Shown: piece by piece, positions 23,287-31,432 of the stretch | Layout of the letters: the number at the start of each line of letters is the position of its first letter | Position numbering within the stretch: the stretch's first letter is position 1 | The notes under the pieces: generated by a model | What the model saw: the letters and a program-made list of their open reading frames with translations, nothing else | What the model was told of the DNA's origin: nothing | The model's database searches: none | From: Actinomycetes bacterium | Lineage (GTDB): Bacteria; Actinomycetota; Acidimicrobiia; Acidimicrobiales; Aldehydirespiratoraceae | DNA: 64,000 nucleotides | Direction: 5' to 3' | Assembly: GCA_024276495.1 (NCBI GenBank) | Contig: JAJRXC010000069.1 | Coordinates: 31,099-95,098, forward strand | Position numbers and translations under genes: made by a program

Positions 23287-25764
23287 GTGAGCGACACGGC
23301 TTCGCTGCTCGATCTGACCCCCGACGACACCGGTCCCGACGCGCTTCTCCTCGCCCTTCTCGACTGGGCCGACGGCCGCGATCTGGAGCTCTATCCGCAC
23401 CAGGAGGAAGCGATCCTCTCGCTGCTCGGCGGCGACCATGTCGTCTTGGCGACCCCGACCGGATCCGGCAAGTCGCTGGTCGCGGTGGCCGGCGCCTTCG
23501 CGATGCTGGCCCAGGGCAGACGGGCGGTCTACACCGCGCCGATCAAGGCGCTGGTCAGCGAGAAGTTCTTCGAGCTGAGCGCCGAGCTCGGCGCTGACAA
23601 CGTCGGCATGGTCACCGGTGACGCCAGCGTGAACGCCGACGCGCCCGTCGTCGTCTGCACCGCGGAGATCATGGCGAACCGGGCCCTGCGAGACGGCCCC
23701 GATTGCCCCGTCGATCTCGTCGTGATGGACGAGTTCCACTACTACGGCGACCGGGACCGGGGCTGGGCCTGGCAGGTCCCCCTGCTCGAGCTTCCCCACA
23801 CCCAGTTCCTCCTCATGTCCGCCACCCTCGGGGACACGAGCGAGATCCGGGAGGACCTCCAACGCCGCACCGGCCGTCCCGTCGTGCTGGTCGACCGAGC
23901 CGAACGGCCGGTCCCTCTCGATTTCGAGTACCGGGAGACACCCTTGCTGGAGACGATCGGCGACCTGCTCGACGACGGTCGCACGCCGGTCTACATCGTG
24001 CACTTCACCCAAAAGGAGGCGACCGGCCGGGCGCAGAGCCTGACCAGCCTCGACGTCCTCACGAAGCAGGAGAAGGCCGAGGTGAAGGAGGCCATCGGGA
24101 ACTTCCGCTTCGACACCCCGATCGGCAAGGACCTGCGGCGGTTCGTCCAGTCGGGGATCGGGGTTCACCACGCCGGCCTGTTGCCCAAGTACCGCCGACT
24201 CGTCGAGAAGCTCGCCCAACAGGGCCTGCTGAAGCTCATCTGCGGTACCGACACCCTCGGGGTCGGGGTCAACATCCCGATCCGGTCCGTGTTGTTCACA
24301 CAACTGTGCAAGTACGACGGCCGGCGGGTCAGGACCCTCACCGTTCGCGACTTCCAACAGATCGCCGGACGGGCCGGACGCCGGGGATTCGATGTCGCCG
24401 GCAGCGTGCTGGTCCAGGCACCGGAGCACGTCGTCGAGAACAAGCGGGCGGTGGCCAAGGCCGCCACCGACCCGAAAAAGAAGAAGAAGCTGGTCCGCCG
24501 CAAGCCGCCCGAACGCGGCTACGCCCACTGGGACGGCGACACGCTGGAACGGTTGACCAGCGGCACGCCCGAGACCTTGAGATCGAGCTTCTCGGTCAAC
24601 CACTCGATGATGTTGAACGTGCTCGACCGTCCCGGCGACGGGTGCCGGGCGATGAAGAACCTGCTCCAGGACAACCACGAACCCCGCAAGGCCCAACGGC
24701 GCCACATCCGCCGAGCGGTGTCGGTGTTTCGGTCCCTGGTCGACGCCGACATCGTCGAACGGCTCGACGCGCCCGACGAGCTCGGCCGACCGGTCCGGGT
24801 GAACCTCGACCTCCAGGACGACTTCCGACTCAACCAGCCCCTTTCGCTCTTCGTGGTCGAGGCCGTCGAGGCGCTCGATGCCGAGGCGCCGGATCATCAC
24901 CTCCAGGTCCTCAGCCTCGTCGAGTCGATCCTCGACGACCCCATGGTCGTCCTCGTCGCCCAGAAGGACAAGGCGAAGGACACGCTCATCAGCGAGCTCA
25001 AGGCGCAAGGCGTGGAGTACGAGGAACGCATGAACCGCCTCGAGGAGGTCACGTGGCCGAGACCCGAGGCCGAGTTCATCGAGCCCGCGTTCGAGATCTT
25101 CGCCCGTCACCATCCCTGGGTCGGGCGCGACCGGGTCAGCCCGAAAGCCGTCGCCCGCGAGATGCTCGAGTTCGCGGAGACCTTCAACCAGTTCGTGGCC
25201 CGGTACGGGATCAAACGGTCCGAAGGGCTGCTGCTTCGCTATCTCACCGACGTGTACAAGACCCTCCTCCAGACGATCCCGATGGAGCAGGTCTCCGATG
25301 ACCTCGACGACGTGATCGAATGGCTCGGAGCCATGATCCGCCGCGTCGACTCCAGCCTGATCGACGAATGGGAACGACTCCGGAATCCCGAGCTCGGCGC
25401 CGACGACGCAGACGATCTCCCGGCGAGTGACGCCCCGTACGACATCACCGAGAACACCCGGGCGTTCTCGGTGCTCGTCCGCAACGAGATGTTTCGGCTG
25501 GTCACCGAGTTGGCATCACGCCGCACCGGTTTGCTCTCCGACGACATGGCCGCCTACTGGGCCGAGCACGAATGGATCGGCATCGACGCCGACGCCCGCG
25601 CCGGCACGTGGATCGACATCGACCTCGACGCGTCGACGGCCACCCAGATCCTGTGCGATCCCGATGGCCATCACGAGTGGATCCTGGAGGCCGAGATCGA
25701 CCTCGACGCGTCGCGCGCCGAGGACCGGGCCGTGGTCCGGCCCCGGCGCGTACGGCGACGCTGA
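23287..25764 (+). CDS. Ski2/Mtr4-like superfamily II RNA helicase
   Basis: 825 residues, GTG start two bases after the P450 stop. Motif I is TPTGSGKS (56-63), motif II DEFH (148-151), motif III SATLGD and motif VI QIAGRAGRRG. The conserved CGTDTLGVGVNIPI block marks Ski2-like enzymes. A Lys-rich insert (DPKKKKKLVRRK) follows the helicase core, then a long helical C-terminal part of over 350 residues. Actinobacterial relatives (HelY group) act in RNA metabolism or ribosome assembly. A larger frame starting inside the P450 gene is a coincidence of open reading. Confidence 0.93.
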   Translation: MSDTASLLDLTPDDTGPDALLLALLDWADGRDLELYPHQEEAILSLLGGDHVVLATPTGSGKSLVAVAGAFAMLAQGRRAVYTAPIKALVSEKFFELSAELGADNVGMVTGDASVNADAPVVVCTAEIMANRALRDGPDCPVDLVVMDEFHYYGDRDRGWAWQVPLLELPHTQFLLMSATLGDTSEIREDLQRRTGRPVVLVDRAERPVPLDFEYRETPLLETIGDLLDDGRTPVYIVHFTQKEATGRAQSLTSLDVLTKQEKAEVKEAIGNFRFDTPIGKDLRRFVQSGIGVHHAGLLPKYRRLVEKLAQQGLLKLICGTDTLGVGVNIPIRSVLFTQLCKYDGRRVRTLTVRDFQQIAGRAGRRGFDVAGSVLVQAPEHVVENKRAVAKAATDPKKKKKLVRRKPPERGYAHWDGDTLERLTSGTPETLRSSFSVNHSMMLNVLDRPGDGCRAMKNLLQDNHEPRKAQRRHIRRAVSVFRSLVDADIVERLDAPDELGRPVRVNLDLQDDFRLNQPLSLFVVEAVEALDAEAPDHHLQVLSLVESILDDPMVVLVAQKDKAKDTLISELKAQGVEYEERMNRLEEVTWPRPEAEFIEPAFEIFARHHPWVGRDRVSPKAVAREMLEFAETFNQFVARYGIKRSEGLLLRYLTDVYKTLLQTIPMEQVSDDLDDVIEWLGAMIRRVDSSLIDEWERLRNPELGADDADDLPASDAPYDITENTRAFSVLVRNEMFRLVTELASRRTGLLSDDMAAYWAEHEWIGIDADARAGTWIDIDLDASTATQILCDPDGHHEWILEAEIDLDASRAEDRAVVRPRRVRRR

Positions 25765-25774
25765 CCGGCCGCCG

Positions 25775-25996
25775 TCAGTCGTCGCTGTCGATCTCGTCGA
25801 CTTCGCCGTCGATCTTGTCAACGGCCTTCTTGACGGCGTCGGGCACCTTGCCGCCGGTGACGTCGTCGACCTTCTCGACCACGGCTTCGGCCGCGTCGCC
25901 GACCTTGTCTCGTACCGTCTCTGCTGCGTCGCCGGCCTTCTCGGCGACATCGCCCAATGTGTCCTTGGCCTTGTCGGCGAAGTCCTTGATACCCAT
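25775..25996 (-). CDS. MT0933-like antitoxin family protein
   Basis: 73 residues, with AAAGGAG seven bases before ATG. The Ala/Lys/Asp-rich amphipathic repeats (DKAKDTLGDVAEKAGDAAE) and the DDVTGGKVPDAVKKAVDKI segment match the family around M. tuberculosis Rv0909/MT0933. Members are annotated as antitoxins, but a partner toxin is often absent. None is visible here: the neighbours are the convergent helicase gene and a divergent SDR gene. It could instead be a stress-related hydrophilic protein. Confidence 0.75.
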   Translation of the reverse strand: MGIKDFADKAKDTLGDVAEKAGDAAETVRDKVGDAAEAVVEKVDDVTGGKVPDAVKKAVDKIDGEVDEIDSDD

Positions 25997-26121
25997 TGCC
26001 GTGCTCCTTTGAATTGTCGGGGGAAAATTGTCGGGGGAAATTGGATTCAGCCCTCCCGACGCTAGGCGACACACGAAAGTCGCGCTCGCCGGCAAGAGGT
26101 TCGTCGGACGGGGCGACGTGT

Positions 26122-26127
26122 AGGGTC
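26122..26127 (+). promoter_or_regulatory. TAGGGT -10 box for the SDR gene
   Basis: TAGGGT lies 25 nt before ATG 26153, with GGAGGAA as ribosome-binding site between. This gene therefore has a short leader, unlike the leaderless ones. Confidence 0.4.
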
Positions 26128-26152
26128 GCGCCGGACCCGGGGAGGAACGGAC

Positions 26153-26992
26153 ATGGGATCGATCGAAGGACTGGCGACGTTGGTGACCGGTGGAGGGAGC
26201 GGCATCGGCGAGGCCGCCGCGGCCAAGCTCGCCGCCGACGGCGCCCATGTCACGATCTGTGGCCGCACGGAGACGAAGCTGATCGATGCAGTCGGACGCA
26301 TACGGGCCGGCGCGGCCGCCGGGGTGACCGTCGCCCACATCGTGGCCGACGTGACGAGCGAGGCCGACGTGCAGGCGGCCGTCGCCGCGGCCTCGTCGGT
26401 GACGGGTCGACTCGATGGCCTGTTCGCGTGCGCCGGTGGCTCGACCGGTCTGGCCCCGCTGGCGACGGCATCGGTCGACGACATCCGCTCGACTATGGAG
26501 CTCAACTACATCGGCACCTTCCTGTGCCTGAAGCACGGTGGTCGCCAGATGGCCTCCCAGGGGGGCGGCGGCTCGATGGTGGGCTGCTCGTCACACGCGG
26601 GGCACGACCCGATGCGGTACCTAGGCGGGTACGGCGCGGCGAAAGCCGGACTCGACCACCTGTGTCGCATCAGCGCCGACGAGATGGGCCGGTTCGGGAT
26701 CCGGGTCAACTCCATCCAACCGGGCATCGTCGCCACCGAGCTGATGGCCCCGATCACCGGCGGCGGCGCGCTTCTCGACGACTATCTCCCCCAGATCCCA
26801 CTCGGACGGGTTGGTGAACCCGAAGAAGTCGCGGAGTTGGTGCGATTCCTGATCGGGCCCGAATCGTCGTGGATCACCGGTCAGGCCTTCGCCGTCGACG
26901 GTGGTCAGAACCTGCGCCGCGGTGCCGACTACGGCGAACTGCTCCGCGAGTTCGGCGATGACCCGCTCGACTCGCTAGCCCCCGAGGGGTGA
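26153..26992 (+). CDS. SDR family oxidoreductase
   Basis: 279 residues. TGGGSGIG (12-19) binds the cofactor, CAGGS replaces the NAG motif, YGAAK holds the catalytic Tyr and Lys, and RVNSIQPGIVATEL and TGQAFAVDGG complete the classical SDR pattern. A GGAGG site precedes the ATG. It stands alone and overlaps the 3' end of the convergent deaminase gene by 18 bp. Substrate unknown. Confidence 0.9.
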   Translation: MGSIEGLATLVTGGGSGIGEAAAAKLAADGAHVTICGRTETKLIDAVGRIRAGAAAGVTVAHIVADVTSEADVQAAVAAASSVTGRLDGLFACAGGSTGLAPLATASVDDIRSTMELNYIGTFLCLKHGGRQMASQGGGGSMVGCSSHAGHDPMRYLGGYGAAKAGLDHLCRISADEMGRFGIRVNSIQPGIVATELMAPITGGGALLDDYLPQIPLGRVGEPEEVAELVRFLIGPESSWITGQAFAVDGGQNLRRGADYGELLREFGDDPLDSLAPEG

Positions 26993-28372
26993 ACGGACCG
27001 CCTGCACGAGTGGGCCGGGCAGCAGGAACCCGCCGTCGGGCCCGGCGGGGAGCTCATACTCGCCGAGGACCGCGTCGGGCGTGAGCGCCGCGTAGAGGTG
27101 AGGGAAGCGTTCGACCGTGTCGCTGCCGCGCTCCCAGACGACCGCGGCGCCGAGCAGATGGGCATCGAGCACGAGGGCGACGAGATCGTCGCGACCCCGA
27201 TAGAAGCGGTTCGCCGGGGTGAGCAGCTGGTGCAGGGCCGAGAGGTGGATGAATCCGTCGCGGTCCCACTCCTCCGGCAGGTACGAGCCCTGGCCGCGGG
27301 CTCGCTCCCATCGGGCCCGTTGCGCGAGATGCACGAGCCGGGCCGGACGAACCGGCCATCCGGCGCTCACCCGGGCGACCAGGGCATCTCGTTGCTCGTC
27401 GGGGAGGAACGCCGCCTGTGCGGCCCGGGCCGCACAGGCGCCGAGCTCGACATCGGTGAATCCGTGAACCGATGCCGCCCGTTCGAGCTCCCGCCGGGCC
27501 GTCGTCGTGGTGATCGCCCGATCATCGGGGTTGAGGGTGATCCGGAAACCCGCGTCGAACAGGAGGCGCACGGGGTGGTCGGCGACGTCGGTCCCCAGGC
27601 ACTCGTTCGACGTCAGGCAGATCTCGAGCGGGATGCCGGCGTCGCGCACCGTCGCTGCGGTCGGCCCCAACGAGACGATCCGACCGTCGACCACCTCGCA
27701 CTCGTCGATCAGGCGCCAGCCGTGCCCGATGCGGTCCGGTCGACAGTGCGCCAACGCACTCCGAACCTGGTGGACGCCGTCCATCTCGCCGGCGTGAACG
27801 GTCCGGGCCAGCCCGGCGTCGGCCGCGATGGAAAAGGCCCGCCGATGGTCGGCGGCCGGGTGGCCGATCTCGCCCCCGGCCAGATCGAGTCCGACGACTC
27901 GCCCGCCCATCCAACGAACCGCCAGCTCCGCGGCCTCACACGACACCGACTCGGGAAGATGGCGCATCGCACACACGATCAGCCGAGCGTCGCACCCGGG
28001 GCCGGCATCGTCGATCCCGGCGTGCACCGCGGCCATCACCTCGTCCGGCGAGAGCCCGTCGGCCACATGGTTGAGCGGCGCGAACCGCAGCTCGGCGTGG
28101 ATCACCCCGTCGTCGGTCAGGTCCTCGACCGCCTCGCGGGCGATGCGGCGAAGCGCCGGGGCGGTCTGGGTCGCGGCGACGACCAGATCGAAGCGGGAGA
28201 ACGCCTCCTCGAACGTCATCCCCGCCCGGATCGTCAACCACTCGGCGAGCCCGGCCGCGTCGTCGCGGGGCAGCGCGACCCCGGCGGCCGTTGCCAACTC
28301 GACCAGCGTGGCCGGACGGACCCCACCGTCGAGATGGTCGTGGAGCACGACCAGCGGCTTGTGGTCGGTCAC
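26975..28372 (-). CDS. Adenosine deaminase-like enzyme fused to a DUF952 domain
   Basis: 465 residues, GTG start overlapping the stop of the preceding gene (GTGA). Residues 1-335 are an adenosine/adenine deaminase barrel: metal ligands H11 and H13 (LHDHLDG), H193 in HAGE with E196, H217 in RIGHG and D283 in LNPDD. Residues about 344-440 form a separate DUF952 domain (LVHLAQRARWE, GFIHLSALHQLL, YRGRDDLVALVLD, FPHLYAAL). DUF952 is usually a stand-alone protein of about 110 residues. The fusion is continuous with no stop between the parts. The deaminase would turn adenosine, or a related aminopurine nucleoside or base, into the hydroxy form. The DUF952 role is unknown. Confidence 0.9.
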   Translation of the reverse strand: MTDHKPLVVLHDHLDGGVRPATLVELATAAGVALPRDDAAGLAEWLTIRAGMTFEEAFSRFDLVVAATQTAPALRRIAREAVEDLTDDGVIHAELRFAPLNHVADGLSPDEVMAAVHAGIDDAGPGCDARLIVCAMRHLPESVSCEAAELAVRWMGGRVVGLDLAGGEIGHPAADHRRAFSIAADAGLARTVHAGEMDGVHQVRSALAHCRPDRIGHGWRLIDECEVVDGRIVSLGPTAATVRDAGIPLEICLTSNECLGTDVADHPVRLLFDAGFRITLNPDDRAITTTTARRELERAASVHGFTDVELGACAARAAQAAFLPDEQRDALVARVSAGWPVRPARLVHLAQRARWERARGQGSYLPEEWDRDGFIHLSALHQLLTPANRFYRGRDDLVALVLDAHLLGAAVVWERGSDTVERFPHLYAALTPDAVLGEYELPAGPDGGFLLPGPLVQAVRSPLGG

Positions 28373-29064
28373 GACTTGCTGAGCGGTCCGGAGCTCTCCA
28401 ACAACTCGACGAGGCCGGGATAGCTCTCGATGGGTTCGAGTCGGCGATCGATGAACATCAGACCGCCGGTGATCGCCACGAACCCGAGGACGAAGTTGAC
28501 GCCGTACCGGGTGACGAGAAACAAGTTGATGCCGCTGTTGTTGAACAACCAGATGTCCCACGCCGCGGTCAGGATCTCGAAGACGACGATCATCCAGGTG
28601 GCCGTCGCCATGGTCCGCTCATAGCGGGGTTCGGCCTCCAGTCCCTTCGGTAGGGGAATCACCTTCGGGATGACCCACCCGAGGAAAGGACGGCCGGCCA
28701 ACACCGTCACGGCCAACGCGATCCCGATCAGTATCTTGGTCGCGAAGCCGATCCCGAAGTAGATCGCCTCGGAACTGATCCCGAAGTCGACGACGTCCTC
28801 GTCGACCAGGATCGTGATACCCGAGCGCAGGATCAGGTACGTGGTCACCCCGGGCAACCACCAGCCGATCGACAGACCCCGCTTCCGGCGGCCGATGGCC
28901 GCCTTGATCGACCACAACGTCGACGCGACGACCGCCGCCTTGATGTCGACGAAGTTGTAGAAGACCAGGAACAACAGGACCGGCATCATCTGGTCGAGGT
29001 TGCTTCCGCCACCGAGCACCGCCGGACGGTCCGGCGCGTCGGTGGTCGTCGTGTCGTCGCTCAC
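28369..29064 (-). CDS. VC0807-like integral membrane protein
   Basis: 231 residues from a GTG that overlaps the previous stop (GTGA). A Thr/Asp-rich N-terminus precedes about five or six hydrophobic segments (MMPVLLFLVFYNFVDI, GWWLPGVTTYLILRSGITIL, AIYFGIGFATKILIGIALAV and WMIVVFEILTAAWDIWLF). The pattern resembles the VC0807/DUF3159-type membrane proteins. It is the middle gene of an operon of MDMPI-like protein, this protein and the deaminase fusion. Function unknown. Confidence 0.7.
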   Translation of the reverse strand: MSDDTTTTDAPDRPAVLGGGSNLDQMMPVLLFLVFYNFVDIKAAVVASTLWSIKAAIGRRKRGLSIGWWLPGVTTYLILRSGITILVDEDVVDFGISSEAIYFGIGFATKILIGIALAVTVLAGRPFLGWVIPKVIPLPKGLEAEPRYERTMATATWMIVVFEILTAAWDIWLFNNSGINLFLVTRYGVNFVLGFVAITGGLMFIDRRLEPIESYPGLVELLESSGPLSKS

Positions 29065-29783
29065 GGGGCCAGCTCCATCCACTGCCGGGCGACGGTCTCG
29101 TCGCCGAAGAGATCGAGACCCTCCAGCTCGCGGCGTCGCCACGAGGCCAACCAGAGATCCTCCGCGGAGCCGCGCAGCGCCGCGTCGCCCTTCGCGTGTT
29201 CACGGGTCATGACGATGTCGTCGTCGACGACCGTCAACAGGAACTCCCCGGTCCCGTCGCCGTCGGTTTGGTGGAGATGCAGAGAGCCACGGGGCACGGC
29301 CTCTCCTGTCGGCGACACCAGCACGGAGAACAGCTCATCGATCCCGTCGAGGGCGTCGGCGGGATCGACCGGGGTCCGAAGATCGACCGCCTGCTCCATG
29401 TCGACGCGGTGGACCAACGTCTCCTGGTGGACCCTTCGTTGGAAGAACCCCACCGTCTGATCCGACGACCAGGTCCACGTCGGTTGGGCCGGATCGGCGT
29501 CGGCCACGGCGCCGACGAGACGGGCGAGCGTGTCGGCAGCGACGACGAGCAGCTCATCGTCGTCGCTCGGTGCCGGAGGGAACGAACCGAGATCGGGGCG
29601 TTCGGGCGACGGGTCGGAGATCAACGCCTCGACCGCCTGCCACACCGTCACCATGTGGGCGAGAAGACCACGACCCACCCAGTCGGGACAGCCCGGGACC
29701 GCGGCATCGAGCGCGCCCGGCGCGATCTCGACCAGACGTTGTCCCTCGGTCCGGAGTTTCCGACTTTGCACGGCAGGATCCAT
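29061..29783 (-). CDS. Mycothiol-dependent maleylpyruvate isomerase-family protein
   Basis: 240 residues. The N-terminal DinB-like helical domain has a metal-binding pattern with a His in LLAHMVTVW and two in RRVHQETLVHRVDME. The C-terminal MDMPI-type domain ends at about residue 225. Related proteins (TIGR03083 group) use mycothiol or another thiol to isomerise, transfer or detoxify. It heads an operon with the membrane protein and the deaminase fusion. The substrate is not known; mycothiol use supports an actinobacterial host. Confidence 0.8.
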   Translation of the reverse strand: MDPAVQSRKLRTEGQRLVEIAPGALDAAVPGCPDWVGRGLLAHMVTVWQAVEALISDPSPERPDLGSFPPAPSDDDELLVVAADTLARLVGAVADADPAQPTWTWSSDQTVGFFQRRVHQETLVHRVDMEQAVDLRTPVDPADALDGIDELFSVLVSPTGEAVPRGSLHLHQTDGDGTGEFLLTVVDDDIVMTREHAKGDAALRGSAEDLWLASWRRRELEGLDLFGDETVARQWMELAP

Positions 29784-29866
29784 TCGCCCAGTCTGGCCCA
29801 GTCGGACGATGATCGTGTCGCACCGCGCCCGTTTCGCGGCGCGGTCACACGTTCAGGGGGAGCATT

Positions 29867-30664
29867 GTGGGGACCTACGCGATCAGCGGATCGGCGTCCG
29901 GGATCGGGGCCGCCGCCCGAACCCGGCTCGAGGAGGCCGGCCACCGGGTGATCGGCATCGACCTCCGGGACGCGGAGGTGATCGGCGACCTGTCCGACGC
30001 GGCGGGTCGCGAGCAGGCAGTGGTACAGACGCTCGAACGCTGCGACCACCGGCTCGACGGTCTCGTCACCGCGGCCGGGCTCGGGCCCCCGCAACCCGGC
30101 GCATCGATCGCCCGGGTCAACTACTTCGGCTCGCAGGCGCTCCTCGCCGGGCTGCGCCCGGCCCTCGCTGCCACCGGCGACGCCCAGGTCGTCCAGATCG
30201 GCTCCAACTCGTCGACAACGACCCCCAACCTGGCGAATGACCTGATCGACGCGTTCCTCGACGGCGACGAAGACCGGACCGTGGAACTGATCGCCGAGAC
30301 ACCGGAACCGTTCGACGCCGCGATCGCCTACGGCGGCGCGAAGCTGGCCATCTCACGCTGGTGCCGCCGGGCCGCCGTGCACGACGACTGGATCGGCGCA
30401 GGCATCACCCTCAACGTCCTCGCGCCGGGACCGGTCCGCACGCCGCTGCTGCGCGCGGGTGAGGACGACGAGAACTTCGGTCCCCTCCTCGAGCGCTTCC
30501 CGATCCCGACCGGCGGACCGACAACCGCGGCGCTGATGGCCGAGTGGATCGTGTTCCTGCTCTCACCGGCCGCCCGATTCGCCTGCGGTTCGGTGATCTT
30601 CGTCGACGGCGGAGCCGACGCGATGATCCGTCCCGACGCGTGGCCGGCGAGCTTCGAGCTCTGA
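29867..30664 (+). CDS. SDR family oxidoreductase (3-alpha-HSD-like)
   Basis: 265 residues, GTG start with GGGGGAG six bases upstream. SGSASGIG replaces TGxxxGIG, GIDLRD follows the second beta-strand, and YGGAK has the catalytic Tyr/Lys. VIFVDGGADAMIRPDAWP closes the chain. The missing central segment, compact first half and C-terminus resemble 3-alpha-hydroxysteroid dehydrogenase/carbonyl reductases, so a steroid or other alicyclic alcohol is a fair guess. Transcribed alone, divergent from the MDMPI gene. Confidence 0.85.
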   Translation: MGTYAISGSASGIGAAARTRLEEAGHRVIGIDLRDAEVIGDLSDAAGREQAVVQTLERCDHRLDGLVTAAGLGPPQPGASIARVNYFGSQALLAGLRPALAATGDAQVVQIGSNSSTTTPNLANDLIDAFLDGDEDRTVELIAETPEPFDAAIAYGGAKLAISRWCRRAAVHDDWIGAGITLNVLAPGPVRTPLLRAGEDDENFGPLLERFPIPTGGPTTAALMAEWIVFLLSPAARFACGSVIFVDGGADAMIRPDAWPASFEL

Positions 30665-30683
30665 TCCTTCGCCGTCCGGACCC

Positions 30684-31397
30684 TCACCAACCCAGTGAGA
30701 TCGCCAACGCGACGTGGAACACCACCGCGATCACGACGAAGACGTGCCAGATCTCGTGATAGCCGAACGTGTCGCTCCACGGATCGGGCCATCGGGCACC
30801 GACGACGATCGCCCCGAGGGTGTAGGCGCCGCCACCACCCATCAGCATCACGACCTGAGGGAGGGTCAGGGCACTGACCATCCAGGGGGAGAAGACCAAC
30901 ATCGACCATCCGAGCACGAGATAGACACCGTTCATGACGCCCGCCGGGGGATGCACGGGAATCCACTCCGCGATGATCCCGATCGACGCGCCGACCCAGG
31001 TCACCCCGAGAAGCCAGCCCGACACCGGCGCATCGAGGGCCAGCAGGGCGATCGGCGTCGCCGTCGTCGCGAACATCAAGAAGATCGCGCTGTGGTCGAG
31101 CCGAACCATCAACTCGACCCGTTCGATCGGCCAGTCCCGACAGTGGACGATGGCGCTGACCCCGAGCATCGCGGTCGTCCCGAGCGAGAAGAACGCGAGC
31201 GCGAAGGTCGCCCGGGGACCGTCGGCGCCGATGGCGACGACGATGCCGACAAGGAGCGATGCCACCGCGGCGTAGCGGTGGAGAATCCCCCGGTAGCGGG
31301 GCCGGGGACGTCGCAGGAGCCGCCGGGCGGAGGGTGAGAGGCCGTCGGCCCTCGGGTCGTCGAGCAATTGCACGTCGGGAAGGATACGCGGCGACAC
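30684..31397 (-). CDS. Hemolysin III/PAQR-family membrane protein
   Basis: 237 residues with seven hydrophobic segments. The family signatures SAIVHC, LDHSAIFLMFATTATP and FGYHEIWHVFVV supply the Ser/His/Asp metal site expected of the PAQR and alkaline-ceramidase-like superfamily. It is separated by 35 bp from the divergent MFS gene. The name hemolysin III is historical; the actual role (membrane-lipid hydrolysis or signalling) is uncertain. Confidence 0.9.
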   Translation of the reverse strand: MSPRILPDVQLLDDPRADGLSPSARRLLRRPRPRYRGILHRYAAVASLLVGIVVAIGADGPRATFALAFFSLGTTAMLGVSAIVHCRDWPIERVELMVRLDHSAIFLMFATTATPIALLALDAPVSGWLLGVTWVGASIGIIAEWIPVHPPAGVMNGVYLVLGWSMLVFSPWMVSALTLPQVVMLMGGGGAYTLGAIVVGARWPDPWSDTFGYHEIWHVFVVIAVVFHVALAISLGW

Positions 31398-31418
31398 GCC
31401 GCCACGGTGACCCCGGCG

Positions 31419-31424
31419 TACGAT
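31419..31424 (+). promoter_or_regulatory. TACGAT -10 box, leaderless type
   Basis: TACGAT ends 8 nt before GTG 31433, supporting that start over the longer upstream frame inside the hemolysin III gene. Confidence 0.45.
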
Positions 31425-31432
31425 CTCCTGCC

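Noticed and set aside
25775..25996. Toxin-antitoxin pair
   Set aside because: Only the antitoxin-like gene is seen; neither neighbour looks like a toxin.
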